The notes: generated from the letters alone by a model not told the origin. DNA of 41,317 nt from CAZRNB01 sp964601355 (GCA_964601355.1 CAZRNB010000010.1:1-41317), one strand, 5' to 3'. Positions 15,329 to 23,182 are shown, counted from the stretch's first letter. Translations and numbers: made by a program.

Positions 15329-15739
15329 TTATCTTTTAGCACCTTTCTTTTTTCTGATATATCGAATATAGCCATTAATGCCTCGAATAATTTCTTCGTA
15401 TTCTTCGACCCAAGCTTGCGATTGTTCAGGATTCAAATAACCTTTGCCTTCTAATTTTCGTATATGATTTTGTGTCTCCCCAGCTTCTTTTCTCGCTATA
15501 TGGAAGCCTTTTATTTTTTCATTATAATAATAGGCTGTGTAACCTTCTGCGATATTATCACATACTGATGAAGAGCAACGTTCAATTTGATCTCTCAATC
15601 TAAACCTTTCCTCTCTGGGCAAGGTCTTACAAAATTTGTGAATTTCCTGCATAAATTTATTGGCTTTTTGCCATACCCATAGTGTTTCAAAACCTGCTAC
15701 AGCTTTTTCCTGGTATCCTGTTTTCCTGATCTCCTGCAT
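15329..15739 (-). CDS. Four-helix-bundle protein (23S rRNA intervening-sequence/S23 family)
   Basis: The 136-residue protein has the family blocks FETLWVWQKANKFMQEIHKFCK, LPREERFRLRDQIERCSSSV, NIAEGYTA and FHIARKEAGETQNHIRKL. It is all-helical and forms a pentamer in known structures; its function is unsettled. The first ~13 residues (MQEIRKTGYQEKA) are translated from the repeat array at 15708-15766, which also supplies the only purine-rich ribosome site (CAGGGAATCAGG before ATG 15739). Inverted arrays flank both sides, suggesting it arrived as a mobile cassette between the ketosynthase gene and serS. It is distinct from the Avd accessory protein of retroelements. Confidence 0.85.
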   Translation of the reverse strand: MQEIRKTGYQEKAVAGFETLWVWQKANKFMQEIHKFCKTLPREERFRLRDQIERCSSSVCDNIAEGYTAYYYNEKIKGFHIARKEAGETQNHIRKLEGKGYLNPEQSQAWVEEYEEIIRGINGYIRYIRKKKGAKR

Positions 15740-15766
15740 CCTGATTCCCTGTTATCCTGGTATCCA
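15708..15766. repeat. CAGGAT short-repeat array at the 5' end of the four-helix-bundle gene
   Basis: Read on the minus strand it is a series of CAGGATACC, CAGGATAACAGG, GAATCAGGATG units. It spans the ribosome site, start codon and first codons of the gene at 15739. It is inverted relative to 15268-15321. Confidence 0.75.
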
Positions 15767-15774
15767 TTTTCAGT

Positions 15775-17079
15775 TTATTGATATCTTTTTATAATTACAA
15801 CGTTATTCTGTCCGCCAAAGCCGAAAGACTCCTTCATTGCTATATTAACCTGATGCTTGCGAGGTTTATTCGGCACATAATCCAAATCAAGTGCGGGATC
15901 AGGCTCATCGAGATTTATAGTCGGCGGAACAATATTGTCCCTTATCGCCAGGACGCACGTTATCAATTCAGCGGCACCGGCTGCACCAATTAAATGGCCA
16001 AACATGCTCTTGACACTGCTGACAAGGACAGCTTTTGCTTTTTCCTTGAAGACCGCTTTGATAGCCATTGTCTCGATTGAATCGTTTTCCATCGTGCTCG
16101 TGCCGTGCGTGCTTATGTAGTCCACGTCTTTGTAGCTGATACCGGCATCGGCTAAAGCAGCGTTCATTGCCTGGATTGGCCCTCTGGCCTCCTCGTGCAT
16201 ATCGGTAATACGGAAGGAGTCGGAGCTGTTGCCATAGCCGATGACCTCTGCCAAGATTTTCACTCCTCTTTTTGTCGCTGAGCTTAGTGATTCGAGGATT
16301 AGAACAGCAGCACCCTCACCGATAACAAAGCCGTCTCTGCCGGCTGAGAACGGCCTTGAAGCCGTCTGCGGACTATCATTTCTTCTCGATAGTGCGGTAA
16401 GACGGCTAAAGCCGGTAACGCCTAAAGGATGTATCATCGAATGTGCACCGCCGGCAATCATTACGTCTGCATCCCCTCTGCGGATAAGCATTGCTGCTTC
16501 GCCGACAGCCTGCGTGCTGGCTGCACAGGCAGTAAGACAGCTTCTTGTCGGCCCACGCGCCGCCGTTAGCATTGCGATATGAGCAGCCGGCATATTGGGT
16601 TCCTGCTCAAGCTCTCGCATAGAATCCATCATGCCAAAGGCCGTCTCCGCCCACTTTATCCAGTCCATTTGATTTTTGGTCGTGTCCCATGCCCGAGCTA
16701 ATGCGGTAAAAAATGCGTCATTGTCCACCGAGCCTTCGCCGGCACCGAGGTAAATGCCTAATCTTCTGCGGTCTATACCATCGGCTGGCTTATCGGCCTC
16801 AACATCAATCTGTGCCTGTCGGCAGGCCTGAATCGTTGCACCAACAACAAAACCGGAGCCTCGATTGCTGTGTTTGTGTATCGCAGGATTCTTTGTACAC
16901 TTGCTAAGGTCATAATTTTTGACTTCGGCATCAAATGTCGAAGGAAACGTTGAAGCATCGAAGATTGTTGTTTTGGCAACTCCGCTTTTACCTGCTAACA
17001 TTGCTTTCCAGACACTTTCCACATCGTGTCCCAGGGGACAGACAATGCCCAAACCGGTTATTACGACTCGCTCAGCCAT
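15775..17079 (-). CDS. Beta-ketoacyl-ACP synthase (KSalpha, FabF-like), catalytically complete
   Basis: The 434-residue condensing enzyme has the full Cys-His-His set: Cys185 in SCLTACAAST, His325 in STHGTST and His362 in SMFGHLIGAAG. FabF landmarks include VVITGLGIVCPLG at the start and ESFGFGGQNNVVIIKR at the end. It catalyses decarboxylative condensation of malonyl-ACP with an acyl chain. The gene lies 102 bases downstream of a second ketosynthase that lacks two of these residues, so the two may form a KSalpha/KSbeta heterodimer as in type II polyketide and aryl-polyene systems. Ordinary FabF of the cell cannot be excluded, since no other fabF is seen here. Confidence 0.9.
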   Translation of the reverse strand: MAERVVITGLGIVCPLGHDVESVWKAMLAGKSGVAKTTIFDASTFPSTFDAEVKNYDLSKCTKNPAIHKHSNRGSGFVVGATIQACRQAQIDVEADKPADGIDRRRLGIYLGAGEGSVDNDAFFTALARAWDTTKNQMDWIKWAETAFGMMDSMRELEQEPNMPAAHIAMLTAARGPTRSCLTACAASTQAVGEAAMLIRRGDADVMIAGGAHSMIHPLGVTGFSRLTALSRRNDSPQTASRPFSAGRDGFVIGEGAAVLILESLSSATKRGVKILAEVIGYGNSSDSFRITDMHEEARGPIQAMNAALADAGISYKDVDYISTHGTSTMENDSIETMAIKAVFKEKAKAVLVSSVKSMFGHLIGAAGAAELITCVLAIRDNIVPPTINLDEPDPALDLDYVPNKPRKHQVNIAMKESFGFGGQNNVVIIKRYQ

Positions 17080-17087
17080 TCAATCGA

Positions 17088-17158
17088 TCTCGTTAGGGTG
17101 GGCTTTAGCCCACCAACAAATTCATGGTGGGGCAAGCCCCACCCTACAATTTTTATTT
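17088..17158. repeat. GGTGGGGC hairpin repeat between the ketosynthase genes
   Basis: TTAGGGTGGGCTTTAGCCCACC (17093-17114 in two halves GGTGGGC / GCCCACC) and GGTGGGGC / GCCCCACC (17126-17143) make two consecutive hairpins. They are similar to 13663-13682. Confidence 0.65.
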
Positions 17159-17181
17159 TTTCATAATTCCTTGTTCGATAT

Positions 17182-18495
17182 TCAATTCGGATTCTTTAGT
17201 ACAATAGCTGTTGTTTGTCCGCCGAATGTATAACTGCAGCATAATGCGTAACGAATTTCCTTTTTTATTGGCTCTTTTACGATGTTCAAATTGCAGCCGA
17301 TAGTTTTTCTGTCAAAGTTCCTGGCAGCAGGTATCTTCCCTTCATTGATGGCAAAAATTGCTGCGACAGCATCAAGAGCACCACACGCGGCCCCTGTATT
17401 GCTCAGCATACTTTTGGTCGGCCATACTGCCACTTTTGTGCCTGCTTTGCCCAAAGCAATTTCAATTGCTTTCGACTCAGCCAAATCATCCTGTGGTATT
17501 CCAGTCCCGTGCGGGATAATCAGGTCTAACTGCTCAGGCTCAATTTGTGCCTCTGCTAATGCCTTTTCAATTGCTATTTGAATACCTTTACCATCAGGTT
17601 CGAGGTGCTCATAAGCCGGATTGATACTATTGCTTTGGCCGGCGCCGACGAATTCCGCATAGATTTTGGCGTCTCGTTTTTCGGCATTATCCAGATTTTC
17701 CAATATGACTATGCCGGAGCCTTCGCCGAAAACAGAACCTCTTGCGTCGGCGTCAAAAGGTCTGCAGGCAGAAACCGGGTCATGGTTATTTTCGGTTGTA
17801 GCTCTTTTTAAAAGACACTGGCGGGTGACATTCATCGGGTTAGCTTTTGTTTCCGCTCCGCCGGCCAAAGCAATGTCACTACCGCCGCGTTGTATAACCT
17901 GGGCCGCCTCAATGATCGCAATGGCTGCTCCTGCCTCGCCGCACGTTATAGAGTTGCTCGGCCCCTGGATGTCGTGAATGATGCTGATGTGACAGGCAAG
18001 CATATTCGGCAGATATTTTAACAACCATAACGGCGGCACAAGCTCAATGCCGTGACTCCCCCATTTTTGGATGTCAAATTCACCACCAGTAACACTTGCC
18101 GCCGCCGCAGGAGCAAGCTCCACAAGGTCACAGCTTATAAAGCCGGCGCCGATATTGATTGCAAAACGCTCAGGATTGATATTAACATTTTCCGGGTCGG
18201 TGCCCTTTGTAACAAGGCTGCTGTGGACAATTGCCTCGTTGGCTGCTATAACCGCCAGCTCAATGTCGCGACACATCAGCTTGGCGGCTTTGCGATAATT
18301 TTTCGGTACGTAATCCTGTATCCTATAATCCGGCACCCGACCGGCTATTTGACAGGCAAAACCCGCAGGGTCGAATGATGTAATTTTACTTATCCCGCAC
18401 CTGCCGGCACATAAACCGGCCCACGTATCGTTAGCTGTCAGTCCAAGCGGGCTTATCGCGCCAAAGCCGGTTATTACTACTCGTGCGGGGTTCAT
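17182..18495 (-). CDS. Ketosynthase-like protein with altered active site (KSbeta/chain-length-factor-like)
   Basis: The 437-residue protein is FabF-like over its full length (VVITGFGAISPLGLTANDTW to YTFGGQTTAIVLKN). A gap-free alignment to the KSalpha next door, anchored on GPSNS and on IIEA, puts Glu187 at the nucleophile position; a Cys lies two residues earlier (TCGEAG). His329 (IPHGTG) is kept, but the second histidine is Asn366 (KSMLSNTGAA). Loss of the cysteine is the mark of KSbeta subunits, which shape or prime the chain in partnership with KSalpha. It overlaps the upstream dehydratase gene by 4 bases (ATGA), so they are translationally coupled. If Cys185 can act as nucleophile through a local shift, it would instead be an unusual active enzyme. 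Confidence 0.85.
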   Translation of the reverse strand: MNPARVVITGFGAISPLGLTANDTWAGLCAGRCGISKITSFDPAGFACQIAGRVPDYRIQDYVPKNYRKAAKLMCRDIELAVIAANEAIVHSSLVTKGTDPENVNINPERFAINIGAGFISCDLVELAPAAAASVTGGEFDIQKWGSHGIELVPPLWLLKYLPNMLACHISIIHDIQGPSNSITCGEAGAAIAIIEAAQVIQRGGSDIALAGGAETKANPMNVTRQCLLKRATTENNHDPVSACRPFDADARGSVFGEGSGIVILENLDNAEKRDAKIYAEFVGAGQSNSINPAYEHLEPDGKGIQIAIEKALAEAQIEPEQLDLIIPHGTGIPQDDLAESKAIEIALGKAGTKVAVWPTKSMLSNTGAACGALDAVAAIFAINEGKIPAARNFDRKTIGCNLNIVKEPIKKEIRYALCCSYTFGGQTTAIVLKNPN

Positions 18496-18995
18496 CCGTG
18501 CCTGGCCTCCGCATTGATTGAGCCGGCATCATTGATAAGCACGTCCCTCAGCAGCGACTCGAATGTGCCGGTAAATACGAAGTTCTCCTGCGGAAATTTT
18601 TTGCCTGCGAGATTCTGGTCTATATGGCTAAACATCAGGTCTATCTCTGCAATCAATTTTTCTGAACAGCTTATCCTGCCGGCTGTGCTGGCTGCTTCGG
18701 GAGTAATAGATTCAATTTCGGCTTGTAATTTTATTGTATCGCCGGGTTTTACATAGTCGAAAAAGACCGCTTTTTTAATCTTGGCCAGAATAACTTTTTC
18801 CTTAAAGTTTTTTGCCTCGCCGACCAGGATTCCCGCAGTTTGAGCCATCGCCTCAATCATCAAAGTCTCAGGCATTACGGGAAAGCCGGGGAAATGGTCA
18901 TGCAAATGCTCCTCGGCAAGAGTGACATTCTTAATGGCTACGGCGTTTTTGCCGCTGTGAAACTCAATAAATTTATCTATCCAAATCCAGCGCAT
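18492..18995 (-). CDS. FabZ-like 3-hydroxyacyl-ACP dehydratase (DHalpha)
   Basis: The 167-residue hotdog-fold protein carries the FabZ pair: His34 in HDHFPGFPVMP and Glu48 in LMIEAMAQTAG. It should dehydrate 3-hydroxyacyl-ACP to trans-2-enoyl-ACP. It is about 15-20 residues longer than E. coli FabZ at the C-terminus. Its stop overlaps the KSbeta start (ATGA at 18492-18495). A homologue with an altered active site (DHbeta, 19615-20237) lies on the other side of the ACP gene. Confidence 0.9.
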   Translation of the reverse strand: MRWIWIDKFIEFHSGKNAVAIKNVTLAEEHLHDHFPGFPVMPETLMIEAMAQTAGILVGEAKNFKEKVILAKIKKAVFFDYVKPGDTIKLQAEIESITPEAASTAGRISCSEKLIAEIDLMFSHIDQNLAGKKFPQENFVFTGTFESLLRDVLINDAGSINAEARHG

Positions 18996-19008
18996 ATTCT
19001 GTTTTGGT

Positions 19009-19100
19009 GATTGGTAATTGGAGATCGGTAATTGGAAATTGGCAATTACTATTGGCGTAAGCCATGCTTCGCATTACCAGTTTCCAGTTAGCAATTACTA
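19009..19100. repeat. AATTGGTAATTGG-type repeat tract
   Basis: Units such as GGTAATTGGAGAT, GGTAATTGGAAATTGG and ACCAGTTTCCAGTT fill the gap between the ACP and DHalpha genes. They run into the ACP 3' end, so its last residues (about HSNC) are repeat-encoded. Confidence 0.7.
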
Positions 19101-19495
19101 TGTGCTGTGTTCAGCTTAGTTTCAACATATTTTACAATCGCTCCTACAGTGAACAAGTCACCAAGCTTGTTGACGTCGGGATTGTTTTTAAATGTCGATA
19201 TGTCGGTATGTGGTATTTTAGCTCGCAATTCAGCTAATCCTTTTTCGGTGAATTTGCCTTTGCTGACTAACTCGGGATTATTCATAAGGCTTTCAGCCGG
19301 GAACAGCTCCTCCCGCGGGATCTTTATCCCAAATGCCTTTTCCAATCGAAAGACTATGTCCAGGAAGTCGATGCTTTCTGCGCCCAAATCTCCCGTAAGG
19401 GTTGATTCAGAAGTTACTTCATCGTCGTCAACTCCGAGCGCATCAACAAGAACCTGCTGAACCTCCTTGAAAATCTGCTCCCGATCCATTGCCAT
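19088..19495 (-). CDS. Long acyl carrier protein
   Basis: The first ~58 residues are a normal ACP: helix I, then DLGAESIDFLDIVFRLEKAFGIKIP with Ser41 as the phosphopantetheine attachment site. Between helix II and the last helix (LFTVGAIVKYVETKL, about 113-128) is an insertion of roughly 45-50 residues (from ELFPAESLMNNPELVSKGKF to NPDVNKLGD), making the protein 135 residues against ~78 for a housekeeping ACP. GGAGG at about 19505-19509 precedes the start at 19495. It presumably carries the chain handled by the flanking KS and DH proteins. Confidence 0.88.
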   Translation of the reverse strand: MAMDREQIFKEVQQVLVDALGVDDDEVTSESTLTGDLGAESIDFLDIVFRLEKAFGIKIPREELFPAESLMNNPELVSKGKFTEKGLAELRAKIPHTDISTFKNNPDVNKLGDLFTVGAIVKYVETKLNTAHSNC

Positions 19496-19514
19496 ACTTT
19501 TTTACCTCCTGTGT

Positions 19515-19608
19515 AATCTAAAGTGACCTAAAATTTGGAGTGCCTAAAGTTTGGAGTCATTTTTAACTTTAGCTCACTTTAGGCATTTTAGTTCACTTTA
19601 GGCACTTT
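19515..19608. repeat. CTAAAGTG/CACTTTAG inverted-repeat tract
   Basis: CTAAAGTGACCTAAAATTTGG and GCCTAAAGTTTGGAG on one side face TAGCTCACTTTAGGCA and TAGTTCACTTTAGGCA on the other, forming an imperfect long hairpin between the DHbeta and ACP genes. Confidence 0.7.
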
Positions 19609-19614
19609 TCATTT

Positions 19615-20237
19615 TTATATGCTCAATAGTTTCCACCGCTGTTTCATATTTTCTATTATATTTGCGTCAACAATTGCCATCTTTGCATCCAGTGCAGACA
19701 GATTAAAATGCCTTAATCCGAATTTAGCTTCAACAATACGTTCGTCACCGGATATACCGAAGCCCTCGAAAGAGCTTACGTTTTCTTCGATGGTTTTTGC
19801 CTCAATAGTATATTCTATCTGTGCTCCCGGCGTCAAAAAACTTTTATATTTTACATTTTTAGCATGTTCGAGCAATACCATACTGTGGGCAAAGTTTTCC
19901 GTCTGGCGTACCAGCCAGGATGCCGATTCTACCAGCCCTTGCAGCATCANNNNNNNNNNNNNNNNNNNNNNNNNNNNNNNNNNNNNNNNNNNNNNNNNNN
20001 NNNNNNNNNNNNNNNNNNNNNNNNNNNNNNNNNNNNNNNNNNNNNNNNNTTTTCCGTCTGGCGTACCAGCCAGGATGCCGATTCTACCAGCCCTTGCAGC
20101 ATCAGCACGCCGGGCAGTACCGGAAAGGTTGGAAAGTGGTCCGCCAAATATTCCTCAGCCAAAGAAACGTTCTTGACCGTTTTGATTGTCTTGCCTGGCT
20201 CTAACGAAATTACTTTGTCAATAAGTATAAATCGCAT
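19615..20237 (-). CDS. FabZ-like hotdog protein with altered active site (DHbeta); interrupted by an artificial N gap
   Basis: Removing the Ns and one copy of the 55-base duplication on either side (19895-19949 = 20050-20104) restores one frame of 155 residues. The product is FabZ-like: MRFILIDKVISLEPG, then His34 in LADHFPTFPVLP. The catalytic Glu is replaced by Gln48 (VLMLQGLVESASW), whereas its paralogue at 18492-18995 keeps Glu. It may be a non-catalytic partner, a chain-binding subunit, or act on a different substrate. It is the first gene of the DHbeta-ACP-DHalpha-KSbeta-KSalpha run. The reconstruction assumes the overlap is an assembly effect. Confidence 0.85.
19950..20049. other. Assembly gap of 100 Ns with identical 55-bp flanks
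   Basis: 19895-19949 and 20050-20104 are identical, beginning TTTTCCGTCTGGCG and ending GCAGCATCA. Two contig ends overlap, so the gap has no real length and about 155 bases are surplus. Confidence 0.95.
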
Positions 20238-20740
20238 AAATTAGTTTATAGTTCGTAGTTCATAGTTAGTAGTATTTAGCCCGTCGTTTCACGGCGGGTT
20301 GGACGTATGTTGTTATACGCTAAACGCTAAACGCTGATTTTGCAATTGTTTTTCCAGCCTTTTTTCGCTTTTTATGTCATTCCCGCGCAAGGGCTTGTTG
20401 CCAAACAGGAGATTGCTTCGTCGCTTCGTTCCTCGCAATGACGAGAGGCTCGATTTAAATGTCATTGCGAGGCCTGCTTTGCAGGCCGTGGCAATCTCAA
20501 GAGCGCCCAGGGTAGTTTGGCAACAGACCCGCAAGCGGGAATCCATCTTTTCTTTTTTGCCACAGAGGCCACAGAGAAAGTAAAGGCTAAAATTAGTCAC
20601 AAAAAGGCATAAGAAAACAAAAAATCCAAATCATCCAATTTAATATACCACAAAAAACCTTGCCTGTAGTTCTGATAAAATAGTATAATCACATTAATAA
20701 GCATAAATTACTAAGCTCATCTTTTTAAGGAGGACAAAAA
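20238..20740. repeat. Repeat-filled intergenic region with nested inverted element
   Basis: 20240-20335 has TTCATAGTT and CGCTAAACGC tracts and a CCCGTCGTTTCACGGCGGG hairpin. 20372-20550 is a nested inverted element: outer CATTCCCGCGCAAGGGC...GTTGCCAAAC against GTTTGGCAAC...GCAAGCGGGAATCC, inner GAGATTGC...CTCGCAATGAC against GTCATTGCGAGG...GGCAATCTC. The last ~100 bases are AT-rich and should include the promoter and the AAGGAGG (20727-20733) site of the next gene. Confidence 0.75.
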
Positions 20741-22723
20741 ATGTCTAATTCAAGCAAAAGCTATAGGCTCCTATTTGTATTGCTTTCCATCTTTTTATTC
20801 AGCCCGCCGCCCCGACTCGCGTCGGGAGACGCGGGGGCAGGCCGACCGGCTGAGGCTAAATACGGCGGCGGTAGCGGAGAGCCGAATGACTCGTACCAGA
20901 TCGCTACGGCCGACGACCTGATCTTGCTGGGCGATAGTCCCGAAGATTATGACAAGCACTTCATCTTGACCGCCGACATTGACCTGGACCCCAACCTCCC
21001 TGGCCGCAAGGTCTTCGACAAGGCAGTGATTGCCCCGGATACTATACCATCAGAGTGGTATTTCCAGGGAACTTCTTTCACCGGAGTCCTTGATGGCAAT
21101 GGCCACACGATCTCGCATCTGACGATTCAGGGTGAGACTTATGTCGGCTTATTTGGTCAATTGGCATCTGGAGCCGAGGCCATAGACCTGGGGATAGTGG
21201 ACTGCAACGTAACCGGCCCAGGCGACTGTGTCGGGGCGTTGGTGGGAGATGGCCGCGGTGCTGTGACCCACTGTTATAGCACCGGTGCAGTCAGCGGAAA
21301 AGGAAATGTCGGCGGGCTGGTGGGGTACAACTATTATGGTCGGGTGATCCAGTGTTATAGCTCCGGTACAGTCAGTGGCGGTTCAAATATCGGCGGACTA
21401 GTAGGATTGAACCTGGGCCATGTGAACGCCTGCTATAGCACCGGTGCGGTCAGCGGGAGTAGGTTGTATGTCGGCGGGCTGGTGGGAGACAACTTCGGTG
21501 GTGTTGTGGCTCTGTGCTACAGTACCGGAGCGGTAAGCGGCGACGGGTGGGTTGGCGGGCTGGTGGGATGGAACCGCGGCGAAAGCATTGTTTCGAACAG
21601 CTACAGCACAGGTGCGGTCAGCAGCGATTCATATGTCGGCGGGCTGGTAGGAGAAAATTCTGGCACTATCACCGACTGTTTCTGGGATGTCGAAACTTCT
21701 GGCTTGACTGCCAGCCCCGGGGGTATGGGTAAGATGACGTCCGAGATGCAAATGACCAGCACCTTCATCGACGCTGACTGGGACTTCGTGGACGAGACGG
21801 CCAACGGCACGGAGGACATCTGGTGGATTCTCGAAGGCAAGGACTATCCGCGACTCTGGTGGGAGCCGAATGAACCCCAGACCCCTGAAGGCCCGGCAGG
21901 CATGGTGTTTGTGGATATCCCGGCCGGTACGTTCGAGATGGGAGACCATGATGGCACAGGGAGATTGTATGACAGACCCGTGCACACGGTCACGCTGGAT
22001 GGTTTCCGGATGAGCAGGTGTGAGACCACTAACGCCCAGTACGCCGCATACCTCAATGGGGCTATGGCTGGTGGGCTGATCCAGGTCGTCAGTGGCGTGG
22101 TGTATGCCTCCGTGGACACAGCTCTAACGCAGCCATACTGCGATACCTACAGCTCTAGTTCATACAGCCAGATCGAGTACAACCAAGGCCAGTTCACGGT
22201 CCTCACCCAGGAAGGCAAGGGCATGTCTGACTACCCAGTGGTAATGGTGAGCTGGTATGGGGCCAAGGCATTCTGTGAGTATTACCAGTGCCGTCTACCT
22301 ACAGAGGCCCAGTGGGAATATGCGGCCCGGGGAGGGTATCACGATCCATACTACCAGTATCCCTGGGGTAGCAATAGCATTGATTGCAGCAAGGCGAACT
22401 ACCACAGCTCCAATGGCTACTGCAATCCCTTGAACCTGAGCATTCGTCCTTGGACGTCTCCGGTGGCGTACTATGGCTCTCAGGGGGCGTATGGTCTGTG
22501 TGACATGAGCGGCAATGTGTGGGAGTGGTGTCAGGACTGGTTCAGTTCGGACTACTACAGTTGGAGCCCTACAAGCGAACCGACGGGGCCTACTGCCGGC
22601 ACGCATCGCGTTCTGCGTGGCGGTTCCTGGAATAGCGACAGCAACAACTGCCGGGTGGACTACCGCTACTGGTACTATCCATACACCCGCAGCTATTACT
22701 ACGGGTTTCGGGTGTGCCGTTGA
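20741..22723 (+). CDS. Secreted GLUG-repeat protein with C-terminal FGE-sulfatase (C-type-lectin-fold) domain
   Basis: AAGGAGG precedes ATG 20741. The 660-residue protein starts with a signal peptide (SYRLLFVLLSIFLFSPPPRLASG). About residues 175-310 hold five GLUG units with the pattern YSTGAVSG...VGGLVG (VGGLVG at about 190, 217, 244, 271, 299), typical of surface adhesins. From about 388 (MVFVDIPAGTFEMGD) to the end is an FGE-sulfatase domain: SRCETTNAQYAAYLN, YPVVMVSWYGAKAFCEY, RLPTEAQWEYAARGG, MSGNVWEWCQDW and RVLRGGSWN. The last ~37 residues are very rich in Tyr/Asn/Ser/Asp at spaced positions and end GFRVCR, as in variable proteins of diversity-generating retroelements (DGRs). A ligand-binding surface protein is more likely than a formylglycine-generating enzyme. 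Confidence 0.9.
   Translation: MSNSSKSYRLLFVLLSIFLFSPPPRLASGDAGAGRPAEAKYGGGSGEPNDSYQIATADDLILLGDSPEDYDKHFILTADIDLDPNLPGRKVFDKAVIAPDTIPSEWYFQGTSFTGVLDGNGHTISHLTIQGETYVGLFGQLASGAEAIDLGIVDCNVTGPGDCVGALVGDGRGAVTHCYSTGAVSGKGNVGGLVGYNYYGRVIQCYSSGTVSGGSNIGGLVGLNLGHVNACYSTGAVSGSRLYVGGLVGDNFGGVVALCYSTGAVSGDGWVGGLVGWNRGESIVSNSYSTGAVSSDSYVGGLVGENSGTITDCFWDVETSGLTASPGGMGKMTSEMQMTSTFIDADWDFVDETANGTEDIWWILEGKDYPRLWWEPNEPQTPEGPAGMVFVDIPAGTFEMGDHDGTGRLYDRPVHTVTLDGFRMSRCETTNAQYAAYLNGAMAGGLIQVVSGVVYASVDTALTQPYCDTYSSSSYSQIEYNQGQFTVLTQEGKGMSDYPVVMVSWYGAKAFCEYYQCRLPTEAQWEYAARGGYHDPYYQYPWGSNSIDCSKANYHSSNGYCNPLNLSIRPWTSPVAYYGSQGAYGLCDMSGNVWEWCQDWFSSDYYSWSPTSEPTGPTAGTHRVLRGGSWNSDSNNCRVDYRYWYYPYTRSYYYGFRVCR
22612..22720 (+). 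other. Candidate DGR variable region (VR) at the gene's 3' end
   Basis: After RVLRGGSW come the codons for N-S-D-S-N-N-C-R-V-D-Y-R-Y-W-Y-Y-P-Y-T-R-S-Y-Y-Y before GFRVCR. Most variable positions are TAC, AGC, GAC or ACC, each one base from AAC, as expected if adenines of an AAC-rich template were randomised. No template repeat or reverse transcriptase is in the window. Confidence 0.5.
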
Positions 22724-23182
22724 GTTGGCCCCCTGGACTGATTACACTTTGTGCTCTACCCTTTTACCCCATGGGGTTCCAATGGGCATTGCCCCTTGGT
22801 CACTGTATATGATGGGCCTTGGCCCATACGGCTTGTCATGGGGGACCAGCGGTCTGGTGGGGAGCAACCGTGGTGGGAACGGAGTGAAGGGACATCGGAG
22901 TTTTGAGTTCTTAGTTTTGAGTTTTGAGTTAACCGAAATCAGCGCCCTCTGCGATAAAATCCGAAACCCTAAACTCGGAATCCAAAAAAAATACAAATAC
23001 CCTTTAAACGGTTTCGGTTGCGCATCTCGTCACGGTTGCGTATAACGTTAAACGTTTGACGAAACGAGCAGCGTAACCGTCAAACGAAATACAGATTTCG
23101 TGCTTCGTGTTTCCCAGCCGTCTGTCTTTATCCTTATTATTTTTCTTTGTGTCTTTGTGTCCGGTTGGCTATAATTTTCATT
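22724..23182. other. Gene-free region after the GLUG-FGE gene
   Basis: It contains a perfect hairpin ATGGGCC TT GGCCCAT (22812-22827), a C/T-rich stretch CTCTACCCTTTTACCCC (22752-22768), GTTTTGAGTT repeat units (22895-22930) and a CGTTTGACG/CGTCAAACG inverted pair (about 23052-23086). No gene is recognised. The part next to the stop codon could include retroelement target-site signals. Confidence 0.5.

Noticed and set aside
15329..15739. Four-helix-bundle protein as the DGR accessory protein Avd for the variable-region gene at 20741
   Set aside because: Its motifs (FETLWVWQKA, NIAEG) are those of the rRNA-intervening-sequence/S23 family; it lies 5 kb away on the other strand with no reverse transcriptase.
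17182..18495. KSbeta as an ordinary second FabF with catalytic Cys185
   Set aside because: Anchored gap-free alignment on both sides puts Glu187 at the nucleophile and Asn366 at the second His; kept as an alternative in the entry.
20741..22723. FGE domain as an active formylglycine-generating enzyme
   Set aside because: The GLUG fusion, signal peptide and DGR-like tail suit a ligand-binding surface protein; no sulfatase gene is nearby.
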